64,000 bases of DNA, taken from assembly GCA_015056565.1 (NCBI GenBank), contig SVGB01000002.1, positions 124,001 to 188,000 of the forward strand. Reading direction: 5' to 3'. The DNA comes from Butyrivibrio sp. (GTDB lineage Bacteria > Bacillota > Clostridia > Lachnospirales > Lachnospiraceae). Shown here piece by piece: positions 28,143-39,627 of this stretch. The position numbers were made by a program, and so were the translations under genes. Position 1 is the stretch's first letter; the number at the start of each line of letters is the position of its first letter. A model generated the notes under the pieces. That model searched no databases and had not been told where the DNA came from. It was given only the letters and a program-made list of their open reading frames with translations.

Positions 28143-28619
28143 TTCGTTACATTTAGTCAGAGCGACAGTTCCGGTCCTTGCAATTTCCACAATGCTTACA
28201 CTCTTTAGCATTTCGATAAAGAGTTCAATTCTTTCAGATGTATCGCAGATCTGGATGATCATCAGATTTTTGCTCATATCAACTATCTGGGCATTCATTA
28301 TCTGACAGTTCTCCATAATATCCCTGCGGTTTTCCTTGTTGTATTTTACCTTGATAAGCATAAGCTCCCTGTTGATACTCATGCTCTCTTTAAATGTCTT
28401 TACCTTGATGACATCGATCTTTTTATTGAGCTGTTTCTCAATCTGCTCGATCGTCCTCTCATCACCTGTAGATACAATCGTCATGCAGGATACAGCTCTG
28501 TCTGCTGTCTCACCTACAACCATTGAATCAATATTAAAATTCCTTCTTGAGAAAAGACCTGCCACCTTGGAAAGTACACCAGCTCTGTTCTCAACCAGTA
28601 CTGAATATATTCTCTTCAT
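28137..28619 (-). CDS. Acetolactate synthase small subunit, copy 2
   Basis: Second ACT-domain regulatory subunit, 160 aa, only moderately similar to the first: VLVENRAGVLSKVAGLFSRRNFNIDSMVVGETADRAVSCMTIV. It begins 18 bp after ilvB, so it is the natural partner of that catalytic subunit. Two small subunits with different sequences may give different feedback control. Expressed from the acyltransferase-metH-ilvB transcript. Confidence 0.9.
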   Translation of the reverse strand: MKRIYSVLVENRAGVLSKVAGLFSRRNFNIDSMVVGETADRAVSCMTIVSTGDERTIEQIEKQLNKKIDVIKVKTFKESMSINRELMLIKVKYNKENRRDIMENCQIMNAQIVDMSKNLMIIQICDTSERIELFIEMLKSVSIVEIARTGTVALTKCNEN

Positions 28620-28637
28620 ATCAATTCCCTTTTGTGA

Positions 28638-30272
28638 TCAGAATTTTGTAAGTTCCATTGGATCTACCCTGACTTCCATAAGTGATGCAGTATCATTCTT
28701 AAGGAATGAAGCAAGTTCTCCGTCAAGGTCGCTGTTTCCGTCAACCTTTACATATTCCATACCATAAGCTGCAGCAATAAGAGAAAGGTCAGGATCTCCT
28801 TTAAGCTCTACCATTGAATAAGCATCATTATAAGCGTAGTGCTGATGTTCTCTTACCATTCCAAGAAAGCCGTTTTTAAGGACAACGATCTTTACCGGGA
28901 TCCTGTATTGTCGCATGGTCGCAAGCTCCATCATGCTCATCTGGAATGCACCATCTCCGATAACAGCCACAACCTGTTTGCTGTGATCAGCAAGCTTGGC
29001 ACCCATGGCCGCCGGAATTGAATAGCCCATGGTTCCCATTCCTCCAGATGTGAGGAACCTGCCTTTTTTAACAATATGATAAGCACATGACCATATCTGG
29101 TTCTGTCCCACATCTGCCACATAGATGGCATCATCCTTCATGGCTCTTGAAAGCCTTGATATGAAATCCTTAGGCTCCACATAAGCTTCTATTGAGTAAT
29201 CAGGAACTCTGTCGGAGCCCATGTCCTCTTTATAGCTGTTTAAAAGAGCTATCCAGTCCTTGTGATCATCTGCGTGATCATCCTGTTCCAGGAAATCATT
29301 AAATATATGCTTGATATCACCTACAAGAGGTATTGTTGGTCCTACATTTTTACCGATCTCAGCAGGGTCTACATCTATATGTACCATGACCTTGTTCTCT
29401 GTAATAAGGTCTGGTCTGTTAACTGCTCTGTCAGCCACTCTCGCACCTACCATGAGAAGCAGGTCTGACTCGTTCATTGCTCTGTTGGCATACGGCTGGC
29501 CATTGTTTCCAACCATTCCAAAGTACAGTGGATGCTCTGTTGGCATTACACCTATCCCCATCATGGTGGAAACTACTGGCACATCATTAAGCTCTGCAAA
29601 CCTGACAAGCTCGCTTGTTGCTCCGCTTAAGTGAACGCCTCCTCCAACACAGATAATAGGGCGCTTTGCCTTTTCAACTTCTTTTATGACTTTTTTGATC
29701 TGGACAATGTTTCCCTTAACTGTTGGCTTGTAGGATCTCATGGAAATTGATTCAGGATAGCTGAACTTAGTAGTCATCTCAGCAAGCTGGATATCATAAG
29801 GAATATCAATAAGAACAGGTCCCTTTCTTCCACTATTCGCAATAAAGAATGCCTCTTTGAACACCTTAGGGATATCATCCACATTTCTGATCAAATAGCT
29901 GTATTTTACAAAGGATTCCACAGCACCAGTGATATCCGCCTCCTGGAAAACGTCTGATCCGATCATGTCGGAATTGACCTGTCCGGTTATTGCGATCATT
30001 GGGATGCTGTCAGCATAGGCTGTGGCAATACCAGTTATCAGATTTGTAGCACCAGGGCCTGATGTAACTGCACACACTCCCACTTTACCACTTATTCTCG
30101 CATATCCGCTGGCGCAGTGTGCTGCGTTCTGTTCAGTCCTTATAAGAACAGTTTTTATCCTGGTATCCAAAATACTGTTCCAGAAAGGATCTATGGCTAC
30201 TCCGGAATATCCAAAGATAACCTCAGTATTTTCCTTTTCAAGGCATTTTACTATTGCCTCTGCTCCGATCAT
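28638..30272 (-). CDS. ilvB: Acetolactate synthase large (catalytic) subunit
   Basis: ThDP enzyme condensing pyruvate with pyruvate or 2-oxobutanoate. ThDP glutamate in LIRTEQNAAHCASGYAR near 47, VTSGPGATNLITGI near 70, and the Mg/ThDP motif AVIGDGAFQMSMMELATMRQYRIPVKIVVLKN near 430. 544 aa. Some normally fixed positions differ: the N-terminal loop is FGYSGVAIDPFW instead of FGYPGG..., and GARVADR replaces the FAD-region GARFDDR. It could be a divergent paralogue, with a more typical copy elsewhere. Lies between metH and the second small subunit. Confidence 0.9.
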   Translation of the reverse strand: MIGAEAIVKCLEKENTEVIFGYSGVAIDPFWNSILDTRIKTVLIRTEQNAAHCASGYARISGKVGVCAVTSGPGATNLITGIATAYADSIPMIAITGQVNSDMIGSDVFQEADITGAVESFVKYSYLIRNVDDIPKVFKEAFFIANSGRKGPVLIDIPYDIQLAEMTTKFSYPESISMRSYKPTVKGNIVQIKKVIKEVEKAKRPIICVGGGVHLSGATSELVRFAELNDVPVVSTMMGIGVMPTEHPLYFGMVGNNGQPYANRAMNESDLLLMVGARVADRAVNRPDLITENKVMVHIDVDPAEIGKNVGPTIPLVGDIKHIFNDFLEQDDHADDHKDWIALLNSYKEDMGSDRVPDYSIEAYVEPKDFISRLSRAMKDDAIYVADVGQNQIWSCAYHIVKKGRFLTSGGMGTMGYSIPAAMGAKLADHSKQVVAVIGDGAFQMSMMELATMRQYRIPVKIVVLKNGFLGMVREHQHYAYNDAYSMVELKGDPDLSLIAAAYGMEYVKVDGNSDLDGELASFLKNDTASLMEVRVDPMELTKF

Positions 30273-30293
30273 ATCATGTCCTCCAAAGTAACA

Positions 30294-32735
30294 TTATTCA
30301 AAAAGAAGTTTCTTTACTAATCTCACAGCATCTGCAGCGTCAGCAGAATATCCGTCAGCGCCGATCTCTTGCGCAAAGTCCTGCGTAACTACAGCTCCAC
30401 CTATAATGATCTTGGCATTTATCCCTTCATTTCTGGCATATTCAACCACATTTTTCATTTCCTTCATAGTGGTTGTCATAAGTGCAGAAAGAGCTATGAC
30501 CTTGGCATCGTTTTCCCTGGCAGCTTTTACTATCTCTTCCTTTGGCACATCCTTTCCAAGGTCTATAACATTAAAGCCATAGTTTTTAAGCATAAGCGCC
30601 ACAAGGTTTTTGCCTATGTCGTGAATATCTCCATGTACAGTAGCAATGACCACAGTAGGTAATTTCTGTGAATCGTCTTTGTCCTTTTGAAGAAGTGGTT
30701 CAAGAATGGCAATTGAAAGTTTCATAGCCTCAGCACCAGCTATCAGCTGAGGAAGAAAGTACTTGCCCTTGTCAAAATACTCTCCAACTTCATTTATGGC
30801 AGGCATCAGTGCTTCATCCAGGATCATCTTTGGATCAATGCCGTTGTCTATGGCACTTTGAGTGTTCTTTTCTATGGTTCTCTTTGCGCCTTTTAGAACA
30901 TCCTGTTTTATTATAGCAAGAAAATCGCCATCAGAAGTAGGTGCAGGATTACTCTCTTTTTGCTGTTTAGAATTATCATCGCCCTCAGCATACCTGGCCA
31001 TTCTCTCAATATATCTGCCGTCAGCTCCCTCTTTGTTTCTAAGAAGGTCTGATGCAAAAGCTGCATTTACCAGCATTTCCTGGGAGGGATTGGCAATTGC
31101 CATTGTAAGGCCTCTTGATATTGCCATAGTAAGAAAAGCTGTGTTTACATTCATTCTTTCGGGAAGGCCAAAAGAGATATTTGAAAGTCCGCAAATTGTA
31201 GCAAAGCTATTATCATGGCAATAGCCTATAGTATCCAAAGTATTAATGGCTGCCTTAGGGTCTGCTCCTACAGTAGCAACAAGTCCGTCAACAACAATAT
31301 CTTCCTTGGACAGACCTATTTTTTCTGCCATTTCATAGAGCTCATTGATATTGCTTATCTTTTCATCAAGGTCCTTGGGAAGTCCTTCTTTACTTAAGGG
31401 CAAAAGAACAAACATCGCCCCGTACTTTTTAGCCAGCGGAAGGAATTTCTCAGCTTTACCCTTTTCAAGGGAAATTGAGTTCATCAAGGCTCGTCCCGGA
31501 TATATCCTAAGAGCTGCCTCCATAACCTCAGCACTTGAAGTGTCAATACAAAGTGGAAGATCAGTAATTCCGGACACTTCTGAAAGAACTGTCAGCATCA
31601 TCTCCTTCTCATCAATGCCGCTCATGCCCACATTGATATCAAGGATTGATGCACCATCTTTTTCCTGATTCTCGGCAAACTCACATACAAGGTCAAGGTT
31701 CCCCTCGCGAAGCTGTGCCTGCAGTATCTTTTTTCCTGTGGGATTGATCCTCTCTCCAACTATCATGAACAGATCATCAAGACCAAAGCCAAGTGCCCTT
31801 CTGTCTGATGAAAGGTATCTTCTTCCTGAAATCTTTCTTGGAATATCTGATGCAGGAGTATATGTGCTGTATACATCATGGATCATACGGATAAACTCTG
31901 GGGTTGTTCCGCAGCATCCGCCAAGGATCGAAGCTCCCTTATCAAGGAGTTTCTTCATTTCTTTTGTAAATACATCTGCGTCCATGTCATAGCCAGTATT
32001 ACCTTCGCTATCCACACTTGGAAGCCCGGCATTTGGCTTGGCAATTATGGGAATATTGGTGACACTTGCCATCTTGCCAATAATGTCAACCATCCTGTCA
32101 GGGCCAGCACCGCAGTTTGCTCCGATGGCAGCTGCCCCAAGAGCCTCTAAAGTAATGGCGCAGGATTCCGGATCAGATCCAAACAAGGTTCTACCATCGG
32201 GCTCAAATGTAAGAGTTACGATCACTGCAATATCCGACATCTCTTTTGCCGCAATAAGTGCAGCTCTGCACTCCTGCAGGCTCATCATGGTCTCCACAAC
32301 CAGAATGTCAGCACCAGCATCTACAAGGATCCTGATCTGCTCCTTGTATACGTCTATAAGCTCTTCAAATTCAAGGTCTCCTACTGGCTTAAGCTGTTTA
32401 CCTGTCATGGTGATATCACCGGCTACTAAAGCCTTTGAAGATACTGCCTGCTTTGAAAGGCGCACAAGTTCAGTATTTATGGAAACAATATCATCTGAAA
32501 GCCCATAATCTGCCAGTTTAATCCTGTTTCCCGTAAATGTTGGTGCATAAACTATATCAGAACCAGCATCTACATATGCCTTCTGAAGATCAGCCATCAC
32601 CTGCCTGTGTTCCAGTATCCACTTCTCAGGGCATACACCAGCAGGCATTCCAGCCTTCATAAGGTTACTGCCGGTAGCACCATCCAAAAATACAATTCTG
32701 TCTTTGCAAAAGTTTAAAAACTCTGATCTGTTCAC
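30294..32735 (-). CDS. metH: Cobalamin-dependent methionine synthase lacking the reactivation domain
   Basis: Methylates homocysteine with methyl-tetrahydrofolate through B12. Domains: homocysteine/zinc barrel 1-295 (FLDGATGSNLMKAG, zinc Cys in IGANCGAGP and LGGCCGTTPEFI); pterin-binding barrel ~320-570 (IVGERINPTGKKILQ, LDINVGMSGIDE); B12 cap ~600-690; B12 domain ~690-813 with DIHDIGKNLVALMLKNYGF. At 813 aa it lacks the ~330-residue SAM-binding reactivation domain, as in many Clostridia. The GTG start overlaps the upstream stop (GTGA). Confidence 0.92.
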   Translation of the reverse strand: MNRSEFLNFCKDRIVFLDGATGSNLMKAGMPAGVCPEKWILEHRQVMADLQKAYVDAGSDIVYAPTFTGNRIKLADYGLSDDIVSINTELVRLSKQAVSSKALVAGDITMTGKQLKPVGDLEFEELIDVYKEQIRILVDAGADILVVETMMSLQECRAALIAAKEMSDIAVIVTLTFEPDGRTLFGSDPESCAITLEALGAAAIGANCGAGPDRMVDIIGKMASVTNIPIIAKPNAGLPSVDSEGNTGYDMDADVFTKEMKKLLDKGASILGGCCGTTPEFIRMIHDVYSTYTPASDIPRKISGRRYLSSDRRALGFGLDDLFMIVGERINPTGKKILQAQLREGNLDLVCEFAENQEKDGASILDINVGMSGIDEKEMMLTVLSEVSGITDLPLCIDTSSAEVMEAALRIYPGRALMNSISLEKGKAEKFLPLAKKYGAMFVLLPLSKEGLPKDLDEKISNINELYEMAEKIGLSKEDIVVDGLVATVGADPKAAINTLDTIGYCHDNSFATICGLSNISFGLPERMNVNTAFLTMAISRGLTMAIANPSQEMLVNAAFASDLLRNKEGADGRYIERMARYAEGDDNSKQQKESNPAPTSDGDFLAIIKQDVLKGAKRTIEKNTQSAIDNGIDPKMILDEALMPAINEVGEYFDKGKYFLPQLIAGAEAMKLSIAILEPLLQKDKDDSQKLPTVVIATVHGDIHDIGKNLVALMLKNYGFNVIDLGKDVPKEEIVKAARENDAKVIALSALMTTTMKEMKNVVEYARNEGINAKIIIGGAVVTQDFAQEIGADGYSADAADAVRLVKKLLFE

Positions 32736-33778
32736 GAATTTTTCTTCCTATAATCAATAATTGGTTTAATACAAAATAGCACAAAACATATGATCATCAC
32801 AAGAATTGGTTTAAATACAAGCACATCCCAGGGTATGATCCCATTTTGAGCTGCTATATCCAATATAGCAATCACAAGCACATGATAATAATAAATATTT
32901 GAAGAGGCTTTTTTACCAAGGCAGTATAGAATATCTCCGTTATAGGAAATACATTCAGATAAGATAAGTATTCCCAAAACAATAATAATACTTCCAAGAT
33001 ACACTTCTTTTTCTGAAATCAGCCTGGATTCCAAAAAGCTTAGTATGATCCCAAAAACAATCATGACAATAGATGGGATCTTATATTTGACTATATTTTC
33101 ACATCTATAAACATGATCATTAAAAAGAATTCCTATTAGCACAAAAGGCATTCCCACAAACAGCCAGTTTCTCATCACATACCATGTAGATATCCCGATT
33201 CCAAAAAGCTTGACTGGATAATAGGTCTGAAGAAGTTCTCCAAAAAACAAAAGGGATAACAGTATCACGATAAGAGCCTTGTACCACTTTCTCAGAACCG
33301 GAGCAAAGATATAGATAAGTCCATATACATAAATAAGTGCAAACAAAAACCACATATGATCAAAAACATATGAACCATCATATACGATCCTTCCGGAATT
33401 AAACAAAAGAAAATTACATACCTCAAAAAGATTAAATTTCGATCCAAGGTATTCTGATACGCTATAGCCCTTCGCCATGTGAAAGCAAAACGAAAACACC
33501 AGATGTACCATATATACAATTGCTGAGATCTTTAAAAGCCTTACAAGAGCTTTCCTTACTGTACTTCTGATCTTAGAAACATCTGTGACAGGACCATTTC
33601 CATGATCATACAAAAGAAATCTTCCGGAAACTGCAAAAAAGAAAGGAACTGCAAAACGAGAAACAGAAAATATAAAAGTTCCCACAATTCCAGGAATCCT
33701 GGCATGAATAGTGATCACAAAAAGACATGCTATGAATCTGACTGCATATATAAACTTGTTGTCTTTAGCCTTATCCAA
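32732..33778 (-). CDS. Acyltransferase family 3 (OafA/WecH-like) membrane protein
   Basis: 348-aa membrane protein with about ten helices. The start FIYAVRFIACLFVITIHARIPGIV matches the acyltransferase-3 N-terminus, with the conserved His in the first helix; RFAVPFFFAVSGRFLLYD and HMWFLFALIYVYGLIY follow. Members acetylate surface polysaccharides or peptidoglycan. The TTG at 33778 has AAGGAG six bases upstream. It heads the run acyltransferase-metH-ilvB-ilvN2; why it is grouped with methionine and valine genes is unclear. Confidence 0.86.
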   Translation of the reverse strand: MDKAKDNKFIYAVRFIACLFVITIHARIPGIVGTFIFSVSRFAVPFFFAVSGRFLLYDHGNGPVTDVSKIRSTVRKALVRLLKISAIVYMVHLVFSFCFHMAKGYSVSEYLGSKFNLFEVCNFLLFNSGRIVYDGSYVFDHMWFLFALIYVYGLIYIFAPVLRKWYKALIVILLSLLFFGELLQTYYPVKLFGIGISTWYVMRNWLFVGMPFVLIGILFNDHVYRCENIVKYKIPSIVMIVFGIILSFLESRLISEKEVYLGSIIIVLGILILSECISYNGDILYCLGKKASSNIYYYHVLVIAILDIAAQNGIIPWDVLVFKPILVMIICFVLFCIKPIIDYRKKNS

Positions 33779-33800
33779 TCAAAACTCCTTATAAAAGATG

Positions 33801-33828
33801 AAGCACTGATCACTCACCATCAGTGCTT
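33801..33828 (-). terminator. Terminator of the atp operon
   Basis: 10-bp stem AAGCACTGAT/ATCAGTGCTT with the stop codon of the lipoprotein gene in the loop, then CATCTTTTATAAG on the minus strand. Confidence 0.75.
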
Positions 33829-34349
33829 TCATCCTCAATTGTTGATATTTCATATGTACTTTCAGTCTCTACTGTAATGCCCTCTCCTTCAGGAACCTGT
33901 CCATGAAGTACCTGGAGCATAATGAGTACTCTGTCATTGGCTCTCTGGTAATACTGACTTGCCAGCATTTCGCTGTCTGAATCAAAATCTCCATCATAGG
34001 CCTGATGATAAAACTCATTGGCCTTGTCCATGTAGTCAGCAGCCTCAACTGCAATATCCGAAATTCCCGAAAACTCTTCAGGTATCTCTATCGCCGCCAT
34101 GTTCTTGTAGGTCTCATTCATCTCATCAAGAACAACTAAAAGCTCATCTCCCGCTGTTTCTGAGTCTGGATCGATTGAATTGATCGAACTGTCATACTCC
34201 GATAACTTGTTATAAAACTCTGTCATACTCTCTTTGTAGCTTTCAAGCTTTGGATCAGCCTGCTTGCCACATGCTGTTACAAAAGCGCATAAGAGAGCTA
34301 ACGAACAAATTCTGCTTAAATACTTAATAATCCTCTTATTTGAAAACAA
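33810..34349 (-). CDS. Small lipoprotein of unknown function at the end of the atp operon
   Basis: Probable exported lipoprotein, ~179 aa. The signal peptide FSNKRIIKYLSRICSLALLCAFVTACGK ends in lipobox VTAC; the mature part is acidic and mostly helical. I placed the start at TTG 34349 (GGTGG five bases upstream), which gives a signal peptide of normal length; longer frames reach back into atpC. It begins 19 bp after atpC. I do not recognise a family. A role tied to ATP synthase is possible only from position. Confidence 0.65.
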   Translation of the reverse strand: MFSNKRIIKYLSRICSLALLCAFVTACGKQADPKLESYKESMTEFYNKLSEYDSSINSIDPDSETAGDELLVVLDEMNETYKNMAAIEIPEEFSGISDIAVEAADYMDKANEFYHQAYDGDFDSDSEMLASQYYQRANDRVLIMLQVLHGQVPEGEGITVETESTYEISTIEDESTDGE

Positions 34350-34368
34350 AACATCCACCAACTTTTCT

Positions 34369-34794
34369 TTAATCTTGATATTTTGATGCCGCCTTAAGTC
34401 TTGTAAGAGCTCTTGCAAGTCCCGCCTGGGATTTCTTGAACTCTTTTATAGACTGTTTCTGCATCAGATGCTCCATAGCAAACTCATAGGCCTCCTGAGC
34501 TCTTCTCTTGTCGATGTCCTCAGGTCTTTCTACCGTATTAACAAGAACTATGCATCTGTTATCAACTGTAACCTGGACAGAGCCAATACTTACTACGCCG
34601 ATTACCCAATCCCCTTTAGGATTTTTAATCTTGATGATGCCCTCGTAGATAGCAAGGATCATCTCCTCATGACCTGCAAGAATAGCCAGTTCTCCGTCAT
34701 CACAGGGAACTATTATCTCAATGGCCTCATCATCATAAAATATTCCATTAACCGAAATCACCTGCAGGTGAAAGGTCTTTGCCTGTTCACTCAT
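34369..34794 (-). CDS. atpC: ATP synthase epsilon subunit
   Basis: Central-stalk subunit that can inhibit ATP hydrolysis. N-terminal beta sandwich (FHLQVISVNGIFYDDEAIEIIVPCDDGELAILAGHEEMILAI) and C-terminal helical hairpin with RAQEAYEFAMEHL and LARALTRLKAASK. 141 aa. ATG one base after the atpD stop. Confidence 0.93.
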   Translation of the reverse strand: MSEQAKTFHLQVISVNGIFYDDEAIEIIVPCDDGELAILAGHEEMILAIYEGIIKIKNPKGDWVIGVVSIGSVQVTVDNRCIVLVNTVERPEDIDKRRAQEAYEFAMEHLMQKQSIKEFKKSQAGLARALTRLKAASKYQD

Positions 34795-34795
34795 A

Positions 34796-37115
<2,320 letters not shown>

Positions 37116-37117
37116 AA

Positions 37118-38872
37118 TTAAATTCCTTCTGCTTCATTGAACTCATCAGCAAGATCAAGGATCCTTTTCTTTAGCTGATCAGGAAGTTCTCCGCTCTTTT
37201 CAAGTTCTTCACAAAGATCGCTGTGCTCAGTTTCAAAGAACTTTAAAAGTTTTTCCTTGTAGCTCTTAACCTCTTTTACAGGAACGTGGTCCATTCTGCC
37301 TGCACCTACTGTCACAAGGATTATTACCTGCTGGTGCATTGAAAGCGGATGCTCCAATGGCTGCTTAAGAAGCTCCATAAGTATGCTTCCATGATTGAGC
37401 TGATTTCTCGTTGTATCATCAAGGTCAGATGAAAACTGGGTAAATACAGCCATTTCTCTGTACTGAGCAAGGTCTACTCTTATACTTCCTGCCGCTTTCT
37501 TCATAGCCTTGGTCTGGGCAGCTGATCCTACACGGGATACTGAAAGTCCTACATTTACAGCAGGTCTCATACCCTCAAAGAACAGATCACTTTCAAGGAA
37601 AATCTGTCCATCTGTAATAGAGATAACGTTGGTTGGAATATACGCAGAAACGTCTCCAGCCTGGGTCTCTATTATAGGAAGTGCTGTCATAGAGCCGCCT
37701 CCAAGTTCTGAGGACAGCTTACTTGATCTCTCAAGGAGCCTTGAGTGCAGATAGAATACATCTCCAGGATATGCCTCTCTTCCAGGGCTTCTCTCCAGAA
37801 GAAGTGAAAGAGCTCTGTAAGCTACAGCGTGCTTACTTAGATCATCATAGACAATGAGAACATCCTTGCCCTGACGCATGAAATATTCTCCCAGAGCTGT
37901 TCCCGAATATGGTGCTATATACTGAAGCGGAGCCATGTCAGATGCTGTGGAGCTGACAATTATGGTGTACTCCATGGCTCTGTTCTTTTTCAGCGTCTGA
38001 TAGAGCTGGGCTACAGTAGAAGCTTTCTGTCCAATAGCCACATAGATGCAGATCACTCCCTTGCCCCTTTGGTTGATGATGGTATCAAGAGCAATTGATG
38101 TCTTACCAGTCTGTCTGTCACCAATAATCAGTTCTCTCTGTCCTCTTCCAATCGGAAACATGGTATCAATTGACAAAATACCTGTCTCCATAGGCTCGTT
38201 AACTGATTGCCTCTCAATTATGCCTGGCGCAGGTCTCTCTACCGGGCTAAATCCAGAAGCCTTGATATCACCCTGACCATCAAGAGGAGCTCCCAGAGCA
38301 TCTACCACTCTTCCGATAAAAGCTTCACCAACAGGAATTCCTGCCTCTTTATAGGTTCTTACAGCCCTACTGCCCTGTCTGATGCCGCTGTCGTTACCAA
38401 ACAAGATACAGCCAACGTGGTCATCCCTGATATCCTGAACCATACCCTTGGTGCCGTCCTCAAACTCGATGATCTCACCGTAAAAAGCGTGGTCTATTCC
38501 CTCAATATTGGCGATTCCATCTCCTACCCAGGTTACAGTTCCAACCTCTCTGTCCTTGGTGGAAAGCTCAAAGTCCTCCACCTTTTCTTTTAACATAGAG
38601 ATTATCTGGCTTGGATCGATGTTGCCATTTTTAGTTTGAACTTCATTAAGCTCAGTGCGAAGCTGTCTGGTCCTTCCAAAATCACTCCAGTCATACTCAA
38701 AATTGCCACATGAAACAATGAATCCGCCCTTGACCGTCTCGTCATGAACGCACTCTATTTCAATATCTGGAGCATCAAGTTTATCAGCAAGGATTTTTCT
38801 TATCTTTTCCAGCTGATCTGCCGTAGGTGCTGTGGCAGCATAACGCAAAAGAGCCTTAAGATTCTTATCCAT
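37118..38872 (-). CDS. atpA: ATP synthase alpha subunit with N-terminal delta-like domain
   Basis: Non-catalytic F1 subunit, 584 aa instead of about 503. From residue ~84 it is ordinary alpha: IISMLKEKVEDFELSTKDREVGTV, P-loop GDRQTGKTSIALDTI near 250, YSGTALGEYFMRQG, RAYPGDVFYLHSRLLER-like stretch, SVSRVGSAAQTKAMKK. Residues 1-80 are extra and resemble the C-terminal half of the delta subunit: LEKIRKILADKL, IECVHDETVKGGFIVSCG, YDWSDFGRTRQLRTEL. No separate atpH exists between atpF and here. ATG overlaps the atpF stop by 8 bases, so translation is coupled; a longer frame to 38968 would overlap atpF heavily and is rejected. Confidence 0.95.
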   Translation of the reverse strand: MDKNLKALLRYAATAPTADQLEKIRKILADKLDAPDIEIECVHDETVKGGFIVSCGNFEYDWSDFGRTRQLRTELNEVQTKNGNIDPSQIISMLKEKVEDFELSTKDREVGTVTWVGDGIANIEGIDHAFYGEIIEFEDGTKGMVQDIRDDHVGCILFGNDSGIRQGSRAVRTYKEAGIPVGEAFIGRVVDALGAPLDGQGDIKASGFSPVERPAPGIIERQSVNEPMETGILSIDTMFPIGRGQRELIIGDRQTGKTSIALDTIINQRGKGVICIYVAIGQKASTVAQLYQTLKKNRAMEYTIIVSSTASDMAPLQYIAPYSGTALGEYFMRQGKDVLIVYDDLSKHAVAYRALSLLLERSPGREAYPGDVFYLHSRLLERSSKLSSELGGGSMTALPIIETQAGDVSAYIPTNVISITDGQIFLESDLFFEGMRPAVNVGLSVSRVGSAAQTKAMKKAAGSIRVDLAQYREMAVFTQFSSDLDDTTRNQLNHGSILMELLKQPLEHPLSMHQQVIILVTVGAGRMDHVPVKEVKSYKEKLLKFFETEHSDLCEELEKSGELPDQLKKRILDLADEFNEAEGI

Positions 38873-39359
38873 TCTTACTAGATACCGCCTCGTCAATAAA
38901 TTTGTCGTAAAGGCTAAGGTCATCTTCCGTACTGTGCTTGGTTGCTGCAATCTTGGAAGCAGCATCAATTACCATATCCTTGATATCTGCAGCATACTTA
39001 TCTCTTGTTCTGTTGGCCTCAACCTCAGCGTTGTGTTTAGCTTCAGTGATGATCTGTTCACCCTTTTTCTTGGCGTCATCAACGATCTTTTCGTACTCTT
39101 CGTAGCCCTGCTTTTTAATATCAGCAAGGATCTGTTCTTTTTCTTCTTCCGCAAAAGAAATCTTCTCTTCGTATTCCTTTTTGCTGGCCTTGGCTTCAGC
39201 AACGGCCTTGTCAGCAGCGTCTGTAGCTTCATCAATTTCCTGCTGGCGCTTTTTTAATATCTCATCAAGCCTTCCAAAGAGAAGCTTTTTAAAAGCGATG
39301 TAAAGGATCAGAAGATTTAATATTGTACATACTATGTTAACTACGCTTATGTTTAACAC
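38865..39359 (-). CDS. atpF: ATP synthase subunit b
   Basis: Peripheral stalk. One N-terminal membrane helix (VVNIVCTILNLLILYIAF) and a long charged coiled coil (FGRLDEILKKRQQEIDEATDAADKAVAEAKASKKEYEEKI...). 164 aa, normal, and not fused to delta. GTG start with AAGGGG six bases upstream. Its C-terminal ~20 residues should contact delta; here that contact is predicted to be with the delta-like extension of AtpA. Confidence 0.94.
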   Translation of the reverse strand: MLNISVVNIVCTILNLLILYIAFKKLLFGRLDEILKKRQQEIDEATDAADKAVAEAKASKKEYEEKISFAEEEKEQILADIKKQGYEEYEKIVDDAKKKGEQIITEAKHNAEVEANRTRDKYAADIKDMVIDAASKIAATKHSTEDDLSLYDKFIDEAVSSKNG

Positions 39360-39383
39360 GATTAACCCCTTTTATAACGTTTC

Positions 39384-39602
39384 TTATGAGAAAAGAATGA
39401 TCATGATAGCAATAACGAAACCATAAATAGCTGTAGCCTCTGCAAGGGCGCATCCAAGAAGAAGGAGCTTCATGATCTTGCCATCTGCCTCAGGCTGTCT
39501 TGCTACTGCATCAGTAGCCTTAGCTGTGGCAATGCTGATACCAATACCTGCTCCAATTCCGGTGAATGCAGCAATAGCTGCTCCAAGTGCTGTTAAACTC
39601 AT
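39384..39602 (-). CDS. atpE: ATP synthase subunit c
   Basis: Two-helix ring subunit, 72 aa from ATG 39602 (AAGGAGG eight bases upstream; the frame upstream is noncoding). Helix 1 IAAFTGIGAGIGISIATAKATDAVARQPEA with the polar loop RQPEA; helix 2 GCALAEATAIYGFVIAIMIILF with the ion-binding Glu. The Gln and the Glu-Ser pair that mark Na+-binding rings are replaced (GIGISI, AEAT), so proton coupling is more likely (inference). Confidence 0.95.
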   Translation of the reverse strand: MSLTALGAAIAAFTGIGAGIGISIATAKATDAVARQPEADGKIMKLLLLGCALAEATAIYGFVIAIMIILFS

Positions 39603-39627
39603 AGATAAAACCTCCTTAAAATAGTTA

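Noticed and set aside
38873..38968. AtpA start 32 codons upstream
   Set aside because: The extra codons lie wholly inside atpF in another frame and show no protein-like conservation; ATG 38872 is the natural start.
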